Assembly (NCBI GenBank): GCA_963820035.1
Contig: CAWFYK010000004.1
Location: 558,001-622,000 of the forward strand
Direction: 5' to 3'
Origin: JAWWPG01 sp963820035
GTDB taxonomy: Bacteria > Actinomycetota > Actinomycetes > Propionibacteriales > Nocardioidaceae
DNA length: 64,000 nt
The notes below the pieces were generated by a model, which saw only the letters and a program-made list of their open reading frames with translations, did not search any database and was not told where the DNA came from. This document shows, in pieces, positions 32,716-40,944 of this stretch (its first letter is position 1; each line of letters begins with the position of its first letter). Position numbers and translations under genes: made by a program.

Positions 32716-33552
32716 ATGAGCGACGTACCGACCCTGCAGCGCTTCGTCGAGCAGCACCCGCGGATCTTCGTGCTGACCGGCGCCGGCTGTAGCACCGAGT
32801 CGGGCATCCCTGACTACCGCGACGGCGACGGGGAGTGGAAGCGAAGCAAGCCGGTGGAGTTCCGGGCGTTCATGCGCGACCCGGCGACGCGCTCGCGCTA
32901 CTGGGCCCGAAGCCTGGTCGGCTGGCGCAGCTTCGGGACCGCGCAGCCCAACCTGGCACACCGGTCGCTGGCCGCCTTCGAGAAGGCCGGCCGGGTCGGC
33001 CTGCTCGTCACCCAGAACGTCGACGGGCTCCATCAGGCCGCGGGCTCCCGTCGGGTGATCGACCTGCACGGCCGGCTCGACCGGGTGGTGTGCATGTCGT
33101 GCCGGCTTGGCTGGCGCCGTACCGCATGGCAGGCACACCTCGAGGAGCGCAATGCCACCTGGGCGGGCCTCGACGCGCCCATCGCGCCGGACGGCGACGC
33201 CGACCTCGACGGCGTGGACTTCACGACGTTCGACGTGCCGAGCTGTCCGCGCTGCGCCGGCGTGGTCAAGCCGGACGTGGTCTTCTTCGGCGAGAACGTG
33301 CCACCCTGGCGACACGCCCAGGCCAACGCATCGCTGTCGACGTCGGACGCCATGCTCGTGGTCGGATCATCCCTGATGGTGTTCTCCGGCTACCGATACG
33401 TCGTGGCCGCGCATCGGCTGGCAAAGCCGGTGGCAGCAGTCAACATCGGGCGCACTCGCGCCGACCACCTGTTCTCGCTCAAGGTGGAGCGACCCGTCGG
33501 GGAGACTCTCGACGCGCTCACGAGAGCGATCCCGGCCGCCGCAGACTGCTAA
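32716..33552 (+). CDS. NAD-dependent protein deacylase, sirtuin family
   Basis: This 278-residue sirtuin has NAD-binding motifs TGAGCSTESGIPDYR (residues about 21-35), TQNVDGLH and catalytic His in VIDLHGRLDR. The structural zinc is held by two Cys pairs (VVCMSC and SCPRC). The Cys in TGAGCS and the motif PDYR resemble the SIRT4-like group, which acts as ADP-ribosyltransferase, lipoamidase or weak deacylase. GSSLMVFSGYRYV is the second nucleotide-binding stretch. It is likely cytoplasmic. It is transcribed with the small membrane protein that follows after 75 bp. Confidence 0.93.
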   Translation: MSDVPTLQRFVEQHPRIFVLTGAGCSTESGIPDYRDGDGEWKRSKPVEFRAFMRDPATRSRYWARSLVGWRSFGTAQPNLAHRSLAAFEKAGRVGLLVTQNVDGLHQAAGSRRVIDLHGRLDRVVCMSCRLGWRRTAWQAHLEERNATWAGLDAPIAPDGDADLDGVDFTTFDVPSCPRCAGVVKPDVVFFGENVPPWRHAQANASLSTSDAMLVVGSSLMVFSGYRYVVAAHRLAKPVAAVNIGRTRADHLFSLKVERPVGETLDALTRAIPAAADC

Positions 33553-33627
33553 AGTCCAGCGCACACGGCGACCGGGCGTCGCCTCCGGGGTTCTCGCCCC
33601 TGCACCGCACTGCCGACAAGGACCGCC

Positions 33628-33855
33628 ATGGACCGCAGGACTCTCGATCGGGCCGTTCCCTTCACCTACGCCGTGCTGCTGCTCGCGTCGGCGTTGTTCT
33701 TCAGCGCCGCGCTGGCACCGATCGCGATCTTCGGGGCACTCGCGATCGCCGCCTACTACTCGTTCCTCCGCAGCAAGATGCCCGCGGTGGAGGCGAGCGG
33801 CCGAGAGCGTGACCGGGACCGCAACCGGAACCGGGACCGACCCCCCCACGAGTGA
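33628..33855 (+). CDS. Small two-helix membrane protein
   Basis: This 75-residue protein has two predicted membrane helices (about residues 10-29 and 32-47, TYAVLLLASALFFSAALAPIAIFGALAIAAYYSFL), then a strongly charged Arg/Asp/Glu tail. I recognise no named family, although the layout recalls DUF4229-like actinobacterial proteins. The ATG at 33628 is preceded by a weak site. It lies between the sirtuin gene and a methyltransferase gene that starts 11 bases after its stop, so it may be translated from a shared transcript. Confidence 0.65.
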   Translation: MDRRTLDRAVPFTYAVLLLASALFFSAALAPIAIFGALAIAAYYSFLRSKMPAVEASGRERDRDRNRNRDRPPHE

Positions 33856-33865
33856 GCACAGACGA

Positions 33866-34675
33866 GTGAGCGCAGACGAGCACTCGAGGCTGACGCCGGC
33901 GGAGGTGATCCGGGCCAACCGTGCCGACTGGGACCACGAAGCCGACGACTACCAGCGGGAGCACGGTGAGTTCCTCCGCGACGTCGGGTTCATCTGGTGC
34001 CCGGAGGGAGTCGACGAGGCCGACGTCCACCTGATCGGCGCGGTGGCGGGCGCCTGCGTCCTCGAGGTCGGCTGCGGCGCCGGCCAGTGCGCCCGATGGC
34101 TCCGGACCCAGGGCGCCACGGTTGTCGGGGTTGACCTGTCGTTCCGCCAGCTCCAGCACAGCCGGCGCCTCGACGACGATACCGGGATCGCGGTGCCCGC
34201 CGCCTGCGCGACCGCCACGGCCCTGCCCATCGCCAGCGCGTCGGTCGACATCGCCTGCTCCGCCTTCGGGGCCTTTCCGTTCATCATCGACATCGACGTG
34301 GCCCTGGCCGAGGTCGCCCGGGTACTGCGGCCGGGCGGCCGGCTGGTCTTCTCCGTCGTGCATCCGGCGCGGTGGATGTTTCCCGACGACCCCACCGAGA
34401 GCGGGCTCGGCGTGACCAGGTCGTATTTCGATCGGACCCCCTACGTCGAGACGGACGACGCCGGGCGGCCGTCGTACGTCGAGGCGCACCACACACTGCA
34501 GGACTGGACCCGAGCCCTCGCTGCGGCGGGGCTGGCCATCACGGACCTCGTCGAGCCTGACTGGCCCGAGGGCCTCGATCGTGTCTGGGGTGCGTGGGGA
34601 CCGGTGCGAGGGCGCTACGTGCCGGGCACCCTGATCATCTCGGCGACCCGGGCATCCGGAACAGGGCGACCGTGA
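33866..34675 (+). CDS. Class I SAM-dependent methyltransferase
   Basis: This 269-residue protein has the SAM-binding motif I ACVLEVGCGAGQCARWL (about residues 63-79), motif II VVGVDLSFRQL and motif IV/V PIASASVDIACSAFGAF ... VLRPGGRLVFSVVHP, typical of the methyltransferase type 11/25 group. Substrate unknown. A GTG at 33866 was chosen; the frame is open 57 bases further, but that would overlap the membrane gene. Its 3' end overlaps the convergent methyltransferase 34635-35363 by 41 bp, so the two transcripts share their ends. Confidence 0.88.
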   Translation: MSADEHSRLTPAEVIRANRADWDHEADDYQREHGEFLRDVGFIWCPEGVDEADVHLIGAVAGACVLEVGCGAGQCARWLRTQGATVVGVDLSFRQLQHSRRLDDDTGIAVPAACATATALPIASASVDIACSAFGAFPFIIDIDVALAEVARVLRPGGRLVFSVVHPARWMFPDDPTESGLGVTRSYFDRTPYVETDDAGRPSYVEAHHTLQDWTRALAAAGLAITDLVEPDWPEGLDRVWGAWGPVRGRYVPGTLIISATRASGTGRP

Positions 34676-35363
34676 GGAAGTCCTGGGTGAACACCGGCTC
34701 GGGCAGCGCCTCCTGGCGGGGCATCGGTCTGGCGTCGACCGGCTCCAGCCAGGAGAACATCTCGCGGAGCTCGTTCGGCGTGTAGCCGATCCCGCCGTCG
34801 AGCCGACCTCGGCGAAGCAGGTCGCCGTCATCGGCCGTCGACCCCATCCGACCGGCCTCGAACGTGCAGATGCCGAAGAGCCCACCGGGCGCGAGGGCCC
34901 TCCGGAGTGCCTCCAGATAGGAGATCCGGCGGTGCGGGGCGAGGTGGTGGAAGCACCCGGAGTCGTAGACGAGGTCGAACGTGCCCTTGGACAGAGGCAC
35001 CCGTACGAAGTCTCGGAGCAGATAGCTGGCGCCTGCCGGCTGGGACCGCCGGGCTGCGCGCTCGAGCGCGAGCGGAGCGATATCGACGCCTGTGGTCGAG
35101 AAGCCCTTTCCCGCCAGCCATCGGGTGTTGCGGCCGAGGCCGCAGCCGACGTCGAGGGCCGTCCGGCCGGGTCGGTCGCCGAGCAGTTCATCGGCGTGCC
35201 AGGCGACGAGACAGGCATCCGGCAGATCCGTGGTGAGCGGGTGGTCAGGCTTCCCGAGAAGCGAATCCCAGAAGGGCGCCGCGTCGGTGCTCGTCCGGTC
35301 CGCCCCGTCGCCAAAGAGGGAGTCGAGCAACGTCAGAAGCTCGTCGTAGGTGGTAACGCGCAT
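34635..35363 (-). CDS. Class I SAM-dependent methyltransferase
   Basis: This 242-residue protein has SAM motif I TALDVGCGLGRNTRWLAGKGF (about residues 68-88) followed by GVDIAPLALERAARR and the post-motif FDLVYDSGCFHHLAPHRR, then LRRALAPGGLFGICTFEAGRMG. It is a distant relative of the neighbour on the plus strand, with which its 3' end overlaps. The ATG at 35363 gives a compact N terminus (MRVTTYDELLTLLDSLFG). The substrate is unknown; the short CxxxHH run GCFHHL could influence binding. Confidence 0.88.
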   Translation of the reverse strand: MRVTTYDELLTLLDSLFGDGADRTSTDAAPFWDSLLGKPDHPLTTDLPDACLVAWHADELLGDRPGRTALDVGCGLGRNTRWLAGKGFSTTGVDIAPLALERAARRSQPAGASYLLRDFVRVPLSKGTFDLVYDSGCFHHLAPHRRISYLEALRRALAPGGLFGICTFEAGRMGSTADDGDLLRRGRLDGGIGYTPNELREMFSWLEPVDARPMPRQEALPEPVFTQDFLTVALFRMPGSPR

Positions 35364-35591
35364 GGGGTCGGCGGGCTCCCTGGCTCGGTTGCTGAGCCGG
35401 ACGTCCGAACGGTCCGGCGACCCCGCTCGATGTCCTCCCAGGGTCGTCCTGACGGTACTCGTGACACCCAGCCCATCGGCTCCGGCGGGTAGGTAGCCTG
35501 GCGCGGTGCCGCCAGGCCGGCTACTGCGCCGCCCGCGAAGCGCCTGGCTCGGCATGGACGTCGAGGTCAGCTTTGGGCCGAAAGGGAGCGG

Positions 35592-36809
35592 CTACTCGCT
35601 CGAGCTGCCCGGTGCGGTCGGCGAGACCGCAGTGGTCGAGGTCTCGACCGCTGGGTCGGCAGCGTCAGGAGGGCCCGGGGTGGCCGTTTCCGAGGCTCCC
35701 GGGGGCGCCGCGGCCGAGTCTTCGGGCGGCGATTCGGACGAGCCAGCCGATGACGCCTCAGCTGGCTCAGCGGATGTCGCTTCTGCCGCGGCGGCTGAGG
35801 CCGCCGGAGCGGAGGCCGACGCCGCCCCCGGTGGATCCGGTGCTCCCTCCACGTGCCGAGGCGCCCGCCGGGTGCCGCCGGAGCGCTGGCCGATGACCAG
35901 GTCCAGCACGAGCCCACCGGCGATCAGCAGCACACCCAGCACGAGAGCGATCAACGGCATCACGGTGCGGATCAGGTGCAGCTGACTGCCCTTGCTGCCA
36001 TAGGTGTCGGCCAGGGACTGGACGCTTGCCGCGTCGTAGCCGATCGTCACGGCCGTCGTCACCAGGCGGTCCTGGCCCTCCGCGCGGATCGTGTTGTACT
36101 GCTGCTCCTGGCCCTTCAAGATGACGCCGGTCTGCGGCTCGACCCACACCGTCCGCACGTTGGAGTAGTAGGCCTGGGAGCTCACGTCACCGGTGCCCGG
36201 CAGCCCGAGCAGGCTGGCCGGCAGCTGCTGCGGCTTGGCGCTCGGAGTGGGTTTGATCGTCTGTACGAACTTGTAGGTCGTCACTCCGTCGATCGACTCG
36301 GTGCCCTGGTAGACCATCGGGAGCGCCTTGAGCAGCGTGAGGTCCCAGAACTGGTAGGTCTTCTGCTGCGTGTCGAACGGGAACTTGTAGACAATGCCCG
36401 TGTGCTTGACGTGCCTATCCACACCCTTCGTGACGGACACATACTCCCCACAGCAGTTCACGGAGGCCGAGGTGTTCGCGTTGAAGGCGGCCCGCTCGAT
36501 CGTGCGGGACCTGACAATGCCGTTGTCGTCGACGGTCGACACCGTGGAGTTCCAGACGACGGTGTCGTTGCCCTCCTTGTCGGCCGCGGCGACGTCACCC
36601 TGGACGAGCCGGGTGGCCGTCAGGTTCGTCTTGATGTTCGTGAGCGACTTGGTGTCGAAGACGTTCGCGTTCGGGCCGTAGGAGACGATCTTGAGCGTCT
36701 GGTCCGCCGGCGCCTGGGCGAGACGGGGATAGGCGTAGTAGCGCATGAACGGGGCCAGCACGATCAGGAATACACCAAGCCCCACGAGCACTCGGCCGAT
36801 GACTCGCAC
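35592..36809 (-). CDS. DUF3068 family membrane-anchored protein (Rv0227c-like)
   Basis: This 405-residue protein has an N-terminal membrane helix (about residues 7-26), a long extracytoplasmic domain (VYKFPFDTQQKTYQFWDLTLLKALPMVYQGTESIDGVTTYKFVQTI ... TVWVEPQTGVILKGQEQQYNTI) and a second helix near residues 286-308, followed by a low-complexity Ala/Ser/Pro/Glu tail. This is the DUF3068 architecture of actinobacterial envelope proteins of unknown mechanism. A position beside envelope glycosyltransferases agrees with a role in glycan assembly or export. The ATG at 36809 was taken. Mycobacterial Rv0227c, about 420 residues by memory, would be the counterpart. Confidence 0.9.
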   Translation of the reverse strand: MRVIGRVLVGLGVFLIVLAPFMRYYAYPRLAQAPADQTLKIVSYGPNANVFDTKSLTNIKTNLTATRLVQGDVAAADKEGNDTVVWNSTVSTVDDNGIVRSRTIERAAFNANTSASVNCCGEYVSVTKGVDRHVKHTGIVYKFPFDTQQKTYQFWDLTLLKALPMVYQGTESIDGVTTYKFVQTIKPTPSAKPQQLPASLLGLPGTGDVSSQAYYSNVRTVWVEPQTGVILKGQEQQYNTIRAEGQDRLVTTAVTIGYDAASVQSLADTYGSKGSQLHLIRTVMPLIALVLGVLLIAGGLVLDLVIGQRSGGTRRAPRHVEGAPDPPGAASASAPAASAAAAEATSAEPAEASSAGSSESPPEDSAAAPPGASETATPGPPDAADPAVETSTTAVSPTAPGSSSE

Positions 36810-36904
36810 GACCGCCCTCCGTCCCGCTCACCTCGAAGGGAGCCTTGTGCTGAACCCTACCAGCGAGTAGGCCCGCCGCGGCGCCGAACGAGCTCCCGTG
36901 ACGC

Positions 36905-37651
36905 TCAGGTTGCCGATGCCTTCCGGAGCACCATCCAGAGGTTCCAGGTCACGAGCTCGCGAAGACCCGGCACCAGCAGGAGGACCTTCGACGCGGCCGG
37001 AAGATAACGGGGGCGGAGCTCGACCACCTCGAGCCCGGGAGCTGACCGTGCCCAGCGCAGACCGGCCGCTGCGGACGTCGCGAACATGCTGGTGCCGTAG
37101 ACGTTCTTCGGCGGACGGCCGGTCGTCCGCTCGTAGCGTCTGGCCGCGTAGTCACCGCCGAGGTAATGCCACGGCGACGTCTCATGACCTCCCCACGGAC
37201 CGAGCCAGATCGTGTAGGACAGCACCAGCAGGCCGCCCAGCCGAACGACCCTCGCGAGCTCAGCAGCAACTCCCCACGGGTCGTCGACATGCTCGAGCAG
37301 GTTCGACGAGAAGGCGACGTCGACCGAACCGTCCGAGAGCGGGAGCCGCCGGGCGTCGCCCATGACCGCGGTCCGGTCGGCCGGCCCCTGACCAGTCAGC
37401 TCTCGCATGTCGGCGTCGACGAGCAGACAACGTGCACCAACGTTGCGGAAGGCGCGCGTGTAGTAGCCAGGCCCGCCGCCGACATCCAGCAGGGTGGCAT
37501 CGGCGAGAGACGCGTGCCGGCGTACCAGCTCGACCGTGTCGTCGGCGATGGTGGAGTAGAACCCGTCAGGGTCGGACTGCTCGGTCAGGAACGAGCGGAA
37601 GAGCCGCAGGGACCGACCCAGACCGTCGCGATGCCGCGCTTCGCCCGTCAC
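36905..37651 (-). CDS. Class I methyltransferase (Rv0224c-like)
   Basis: This 248-residue protein has SAM motif I TLLDVGGGPGYYTRAF (about residues 43-58), LLVDADMREL and VAFSSNLLEHVDDPWGVAAELARVVRLGGLLVLSY. The C-terminal part (GGHETSPWHYLGGDYAARRYERTTGRPPKNVYGTSMFATSA) is characteristic of the actinobacterial methyltransferase that lies beside a GT4 glycosyltransferase in the AftD region. The GTG at 37651 was chosen over a very long upstream reading frame. It is divergent from the GT4 gene at 37739 with 87 bp in between, so both probably share a promoter region. Confidence 0.88.
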   Translation of the reverse strand: MTGEARHRDGLGRSLRLFRSFLTEQSDPDGFYSTIADDTVELVRRHASLADATLLDVGGGPGYYTRAFRNVGARCLLVDADMRELTGQGPADRTAVMGDARRLPLSDGSVDVAFSSNLLEHVDDPWGVAAELARVVRLGGLLVLSYTIWLGPWGGHETSPWHYLGGDYAARRYERTTGRPPKNVYGTSMFATSAAAGLRWARSAPGLEVVELRPRYLPAASKVLLLVPGLRELVTWNLWMVLRKASAT

Positions 37652-37738
37652 GCGCGCATCGTACGCGGTCGGCGGAACGTCGCTCGGTCGCCGTCGCCCG
37701 ATGCTACTGTTCAGTAACTGGACGTGAGGGAGAACAGA

Positions 37739-38887
37739 GTGGGTCGGCAGCACGACAATGGCGCAGGCTCGCGTCCGCGACGGCTCCTCATCCTCAACTG
37801 GCGCGACATGCGCCACCCCGAAGGGGGCGGCAGCGAGGTCTATGTCGAGCAGATCGCCCACCTCCTTCATGGCAAGGGCTATCAGGTCACGCTGTTCTCG
37901 GCTCAAAGTCCCGGAACGCCCCGACGTGAGGACAGCGACGGGCTGCACTTCGTCCGGCGCGGAGGGCACCTCACGGTCTATCTCTGGGCCGCCGTCCTGC
38001 AGCTTCTCGGCCGGCTCGGCCGACCTGACGTCGTCCTGGAGGTCCAGAACGGCATGCCCTTTCTGGCGCGGCTCTATACCCGCAAGCCGGTGGTGGTGCT
38101 CGTCCACCACGTGCACCGCGAGCAGTGGCCGGTCGTCGGTCCGCTGCTCTCCCGGGTCGGCTGGTTCCTCGAGTCGCGCGTCGCGCCCGCCGTCAACCGG
38201 CACTCGCGCTACATCGCCGTCTCGGGGGTCACGAAGGTGGAGCTCGGTGACCTGGGCGTCTCGCCCGACCGGGTCACCGTCGCCTGCAACGGTGTCCCAC
38301 CGGCTCCTGCTCTCGAAGGGGTACGCCGCAGCCGCGCGCCGCGACTGGTCGTGCTCAGCCGGCTGGTGCCGCACAAGCAGATCGAGCACGCGATCACCTG
38401 TGTCTCCCTGCTGCGACGCGACTTCCCCGACCTCACCCTGGTCGTGATGGGGTCGGGATGGTGGCATGACGAGCTCGTGGCGCACGCCGAGCGTTGCGCC
38501 GTGCTCGACCGGGTCGTCTTCGCCGGTCACGTGGAGGACCTCGCCAAGCACCGCGAGCTCGCTCGCGCCTGGGTGCACCTGATGCCGTCGCTGAAGGAGG
38601 GGTGGGGACTGTCCATCGTTGAGGCGGCCACCCATGCGACCCCCTCGATCGCCTACTACTCGGCCGGCGGCGTCCAGGAGTCGATCCAGGACGGGGTGAC
38701 CGGTCTGCTCGCCCTTGACCTCCCCGAGTTCGTCGAATGCACCAGGACGCTCCTCCTCGACGAGGAGCTCCGGACGGCGCTGGGCACGAAGGCAGAGACG
38801 CGGTCTCGCGACTTCAGCTGGGGCACCACCGCGCAGCTGATCGACGAGACGCTCTCCGGCGCCTGCCAGCGGCACGCTCAGCGCTGA
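37739..38887 (+). CDS. GT4-family glycosyltransferase (Rv0225-like)
   Basis: This 382-residue retaining glycosyltransferase has the GT-B fold. The N-terminal domain begins RRLLILNWRDMRHPEGGGSEVYVEQIAHLLHGKGYQVTLFSA, and the C-terminal domain has the nucleotide-sugar motif MPSLKEGWGLSIVEAATHATPSIAY with the conserved E-x7-E pair. No signal peptide or membrane helix is seen, so it works on the cytoplasmic face. The GTG at 37739, six bases after GAGGGAG, was preferred to 37724. Downstream is a 19-bp tandem duplication that may act as a terminator. It probably adds a sugar to the envelope glycan made by the neighbouring genes. Confidence 0.9.
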   Translation: MGRQHDNGAGSRPRRLLILNWRDMRHPEGGGSEVYVEQIAHLLHGKGYQVTLFSAQSPGTPRREDSDGLHFVRRGGHLTVYLWAAVLQLLGRLGRPDVVLEVQNGMPFLARLYTRKPVVVLVHHVHREQWPVVGPLLSRVGWFLESRVAPAVNRHSRYIAVSGVTKVELGDLGVSPDRVTVACNGVPPAPALEGVRRSRAPRLVVLSRLVPHKQIEHAITCVSLLRRDFPDLTLVVMGSGWWHDELVAHAERCAVLDRVVFAGHVEDLAKHRELARAWVHLMPSLKEGWGLSIVEAATHATPSIAYYSAGGVQESIQDGVTGLLALDLPEFVECTRTLLLDEELRTALGTKAETRSRDFSWGTTAQLIDETLSGACQRHAQR

Positions 38888-38918
38888 GGCCGAAACAGCG
38901 CGCTGAGGCCGAAACAGC
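38881..38918 (+). repeat. 19-bp tandem duplication with hairpin potential at the GT4 stop
   Basis: GCGCTGAGGCCGAAACAGC at 38881-38899 is repeated exactly at 38900-38918. GCGCTG and CAGCGC in each copy can pair across a nine-base loop, so the duplication may double a terminator. The first copy includes the stop codon of the glycosyltransferase gene (38885-38887). Confidence 0.85.
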
Positions 38919-38964
38919 GCGGACCAGGACTGGCAGCCGGTACGACGGACCGCCGGGCGGAGGG

Positions 38965-39108
38965 TCAGTGGCTGCTGTCGCCGTACTTGACCATCTGGCT
39001 CTGAGACACCGGCGGATCGACGTGCGGCTGGAGGATCGCGACCCCGCCGAAGGCGAGTGCCGTCGCCACGACGCCGCCCGCGAGAGCCGAGAGCAGTGTG
39101 ACGATCAT
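38965..39108 (-). CDS. Small DUF2613-like membrane/secreted protein (Rv0236A-like)
   Basis: This 47-residue protein (MIVTLLSALAGGVVATALAF start, hydrophobic residues about 3-27) has a single helix or signal anchor and a short polar tail. A perfect AGGAGGGG ribosome site lies ten bases before its ATG at 39108, and the frame is closed cleanly by TGA at 38965. The pattern matches the DUF2613 small proteins that lie beside AftD in mycobacteria (Rv0236A, 57 residues by memory). It lies just downstream of the GT-C genes on the same strand. Confidence 0.8.
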   Translation of the reverse strand: MIVTLLSALAGGVVATALAFGGVAILQPHVDPPVSQSQMVKYGDSSH

Positions 39109-39185
39109 GATTCCAACCCCTCCTGAGGACGTGGACGTCGACGCTCATGCAAGGTCATACACGCTGTCTCATGCACGGTCGATGC

Positions 39186-40922
39186 CTACTGGCCAGTATA
39201 GCGGCGCCAGCCCGCCCAGGTGACCAACCCCAGGGATGTCAGGAACGCGCCGGCTGCCACGGCGTCCCCGACCAGGATCGCCACCAGGGTCGGCGTGCCG
39301 GGCGATGCCGGTCCGGACGCGGGTGGCGCGAGCAGCCACAGCCTCAGCCACCGCCCGTCGAAGGCCAAGGTGCCGTGCACGGTCGCCTCCTGTCCGATGC
39401 CGGGGGTGTGGTTCTCTTCCACGACGATGCCGATGCCGAGCCGTCGTAGCCCCTCGGTGACGTTTCCCCCGCGAGCGAGGAGGGCACCGACCTGGGCGGC
39501 CCGGCGATCCTCGCCGCCGACGGCGTGTGGACCGACGACGAGCGTGTCGGCGATGACGACCCGCCCGGGGAAGTACCGCGGGGCGGGGTCGAGGACCGGC
39601 CGGTTGTCGTTCCACGGGTACTGCCGGTAGATGCTCCAGGGCAGCACAGCGACGTCGCCACGCATGCCGCTCGACTCGTAGCCGTCGAGCAGACCCGAGA
39701 CCTCAGCCCAGTCACGCGGGTAGTCGACCGGCTGCAGCCGCCCGGCCAGCCCCCACGCCAGCGCCGGCAGCGCCGCCACGGGCACGAAGACCGCGACCGC
39801 GAGCAGCCACCAGGTCGCCTGGGCGCCGTAGCGGCTCAACCGGCGCCCGAGCCGGGTCACCAGCGCGGCCAGCCCGATGGCCTCGACCAGGGCGAGTAGA
39901 GCCACCCACTTCTGCGAGTCGCGCAGCAGCCCCGCCCCCGGCAGGTGGACGTCAGCCCACTGCATCACCGCGAGGCCGCCGGGGAGGGCGGCTGCCGCAG
40001 CGAGGACCAGTCCGATCAGCCCGACGACCACCAGTCGGCGTACCGGCAGACCGCCGGTCACCTCACTCGACCAGGTGACCCCGACGATTGCTGCGAGGGA
40101 CACCAGCAGAAGCAGCCCTGCGAGGAACCACGAGTCCCGACCAGGCGGCACGACATCGGTGTTCCACATGCCGCCGAGCGAGGCGAGGCTGCCGAGGACG
40201 CCGTACGGCGTGTCCGAACGCGCCGCGAAGGCCGAGACCCCGTCGGGGTCGGCCGGGATCCCGCCTCGATAGAGCAGGGACGGCACGATCCATGGCAGGT
40301 TGACGACGAGCGAGAGGGCGAGGGCCCGCCAGGTGGCCGCGGCTCGCCGGCCCACCAGCACGCAGCAGCAGAGCAGCCCCGCGAGCACTCCCCCGGTCGG
40401 GCTGGTGAACCCCGCGGCCGCCAACGCGAGACACAGCAGCGGCCATCCGAGCGCTCGCCCGGACCGGACCCGCATCGCGGCCACCAGCACCCACGGCAGG
40501 GCGGCGTAGCCGCAGAGCAGCGCCCACTGTCCCATGGCGAGACGCTCGAAGACGTAGGGGTTCCAGACATACAGGGTCGATGCGGCGAGCTTTCCGGGGA
40601 GTCCGCTCCCCGGGACCGCGGCGGCCGCTCCCCCACCTGCCAGCGCGAGCAGGCCGAAGATCACCAGTTTCTGCAGGATGTCACCGGGGACGACCACGCT
40701 CAGCAGCGACACGATCGCATCGATCGGCACGGCCCGCGGCACCGAGCCGTCGAGCCCCAGCCACGCGTCCTTGAAGGGCTGGCGGGGCACGAAGACCATG
40801 TCATGGGTCAGGGCGAAGCCACGCGAGAGCAGCAGCGGTGCGGTGACGAGTAGCGCCATCGCGCCCGACCAGAGCCAGGGACCGGCGGCACGGAGCCGCT
40901 GGGGCGTGACCAGCCTCGTCAT
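39186..40922 (-). CDS. Multi-pass membrane protein, GT-C-like (Rv0226c-like)
   Basis: This 578-residue protein has about twelve hydrophobic segments. The N-terminal loop FALTHDMVFVPRQPFKDAWLG (residues about 36-56) resembles the first luminal loop of GT-C glycosyltransferases that use lipid-linked sugars, with Asp41 a candidate catalytic acid or base. After the last helix block comes a soluble segment (VSGLLDGYESSGMRGDVAVLPW ...), then one final helix near residue 550. A very similar length is known for Rv0226c. It lies 22 bp downstream of the second GT-C-like gene. Whether it transfers a sugar, flips a lipid or scaffolds cannot be read from sequence. Confidence 0.75.
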   Translation of the reverse strand: MTRLVTPQRLRAAGPWLWSGAMALLVTAPLLLSRGFALTHDMVFVPRQPFKDAWLGLDGSVPRAVPIDAIVSLLSVVVPGDILQKLVIFGLLALAGGGAAAAVPGSGLPGKLAASTLYVWNPYVFERLAMGQWALLCGYAALPWVLVAAMRVRSGRALGWPLLCLALAAAGFTSPTGGVLAGLLCCCVLVGRRAAATWRALALSLVVNLPWIVPSLLYRGGIPADPDGVSAFAARSDTPYGVLGSLASLGGMWNTDVVPPGRDSWFLAGLLLLVSLAAIVGVTWSSEVTGGLPVRRLVVVGLIGLVLAAAAALPGGLAVMQWADVHLPGAGLLRDSQKWVALLALVEAIGLAALVTRLGRRLSRYGAQATWWLLAVAVFVPVAALPALAWGLAGRLQPVDYPRDWAEVSGLLDGYESSGMRGDVAVLPWSIYRQYPWNDNRPVLDPAPRYFPGRVVIADTLVVGPHAVGGEDRRAAQVGALLARGGNVTEGLRRLGIGIVVEENHTPGIGQEATVHGTLAFDGRWLRLWLLAPPASGPASPGTPTLVAILVGDAVAAGAFLTSLGLVTWAGWRRYTGQ

Positions 40923-40944
40923 GACGAGTCTGCTGGTCGACCTG

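Noticed and set aside
37652..39148. Upstream extension of the minus-strand methyltransferase frame
   Set aside because: It overlaps the GT4 gene antisense and has no SAM-family sequence until the start at 37651.
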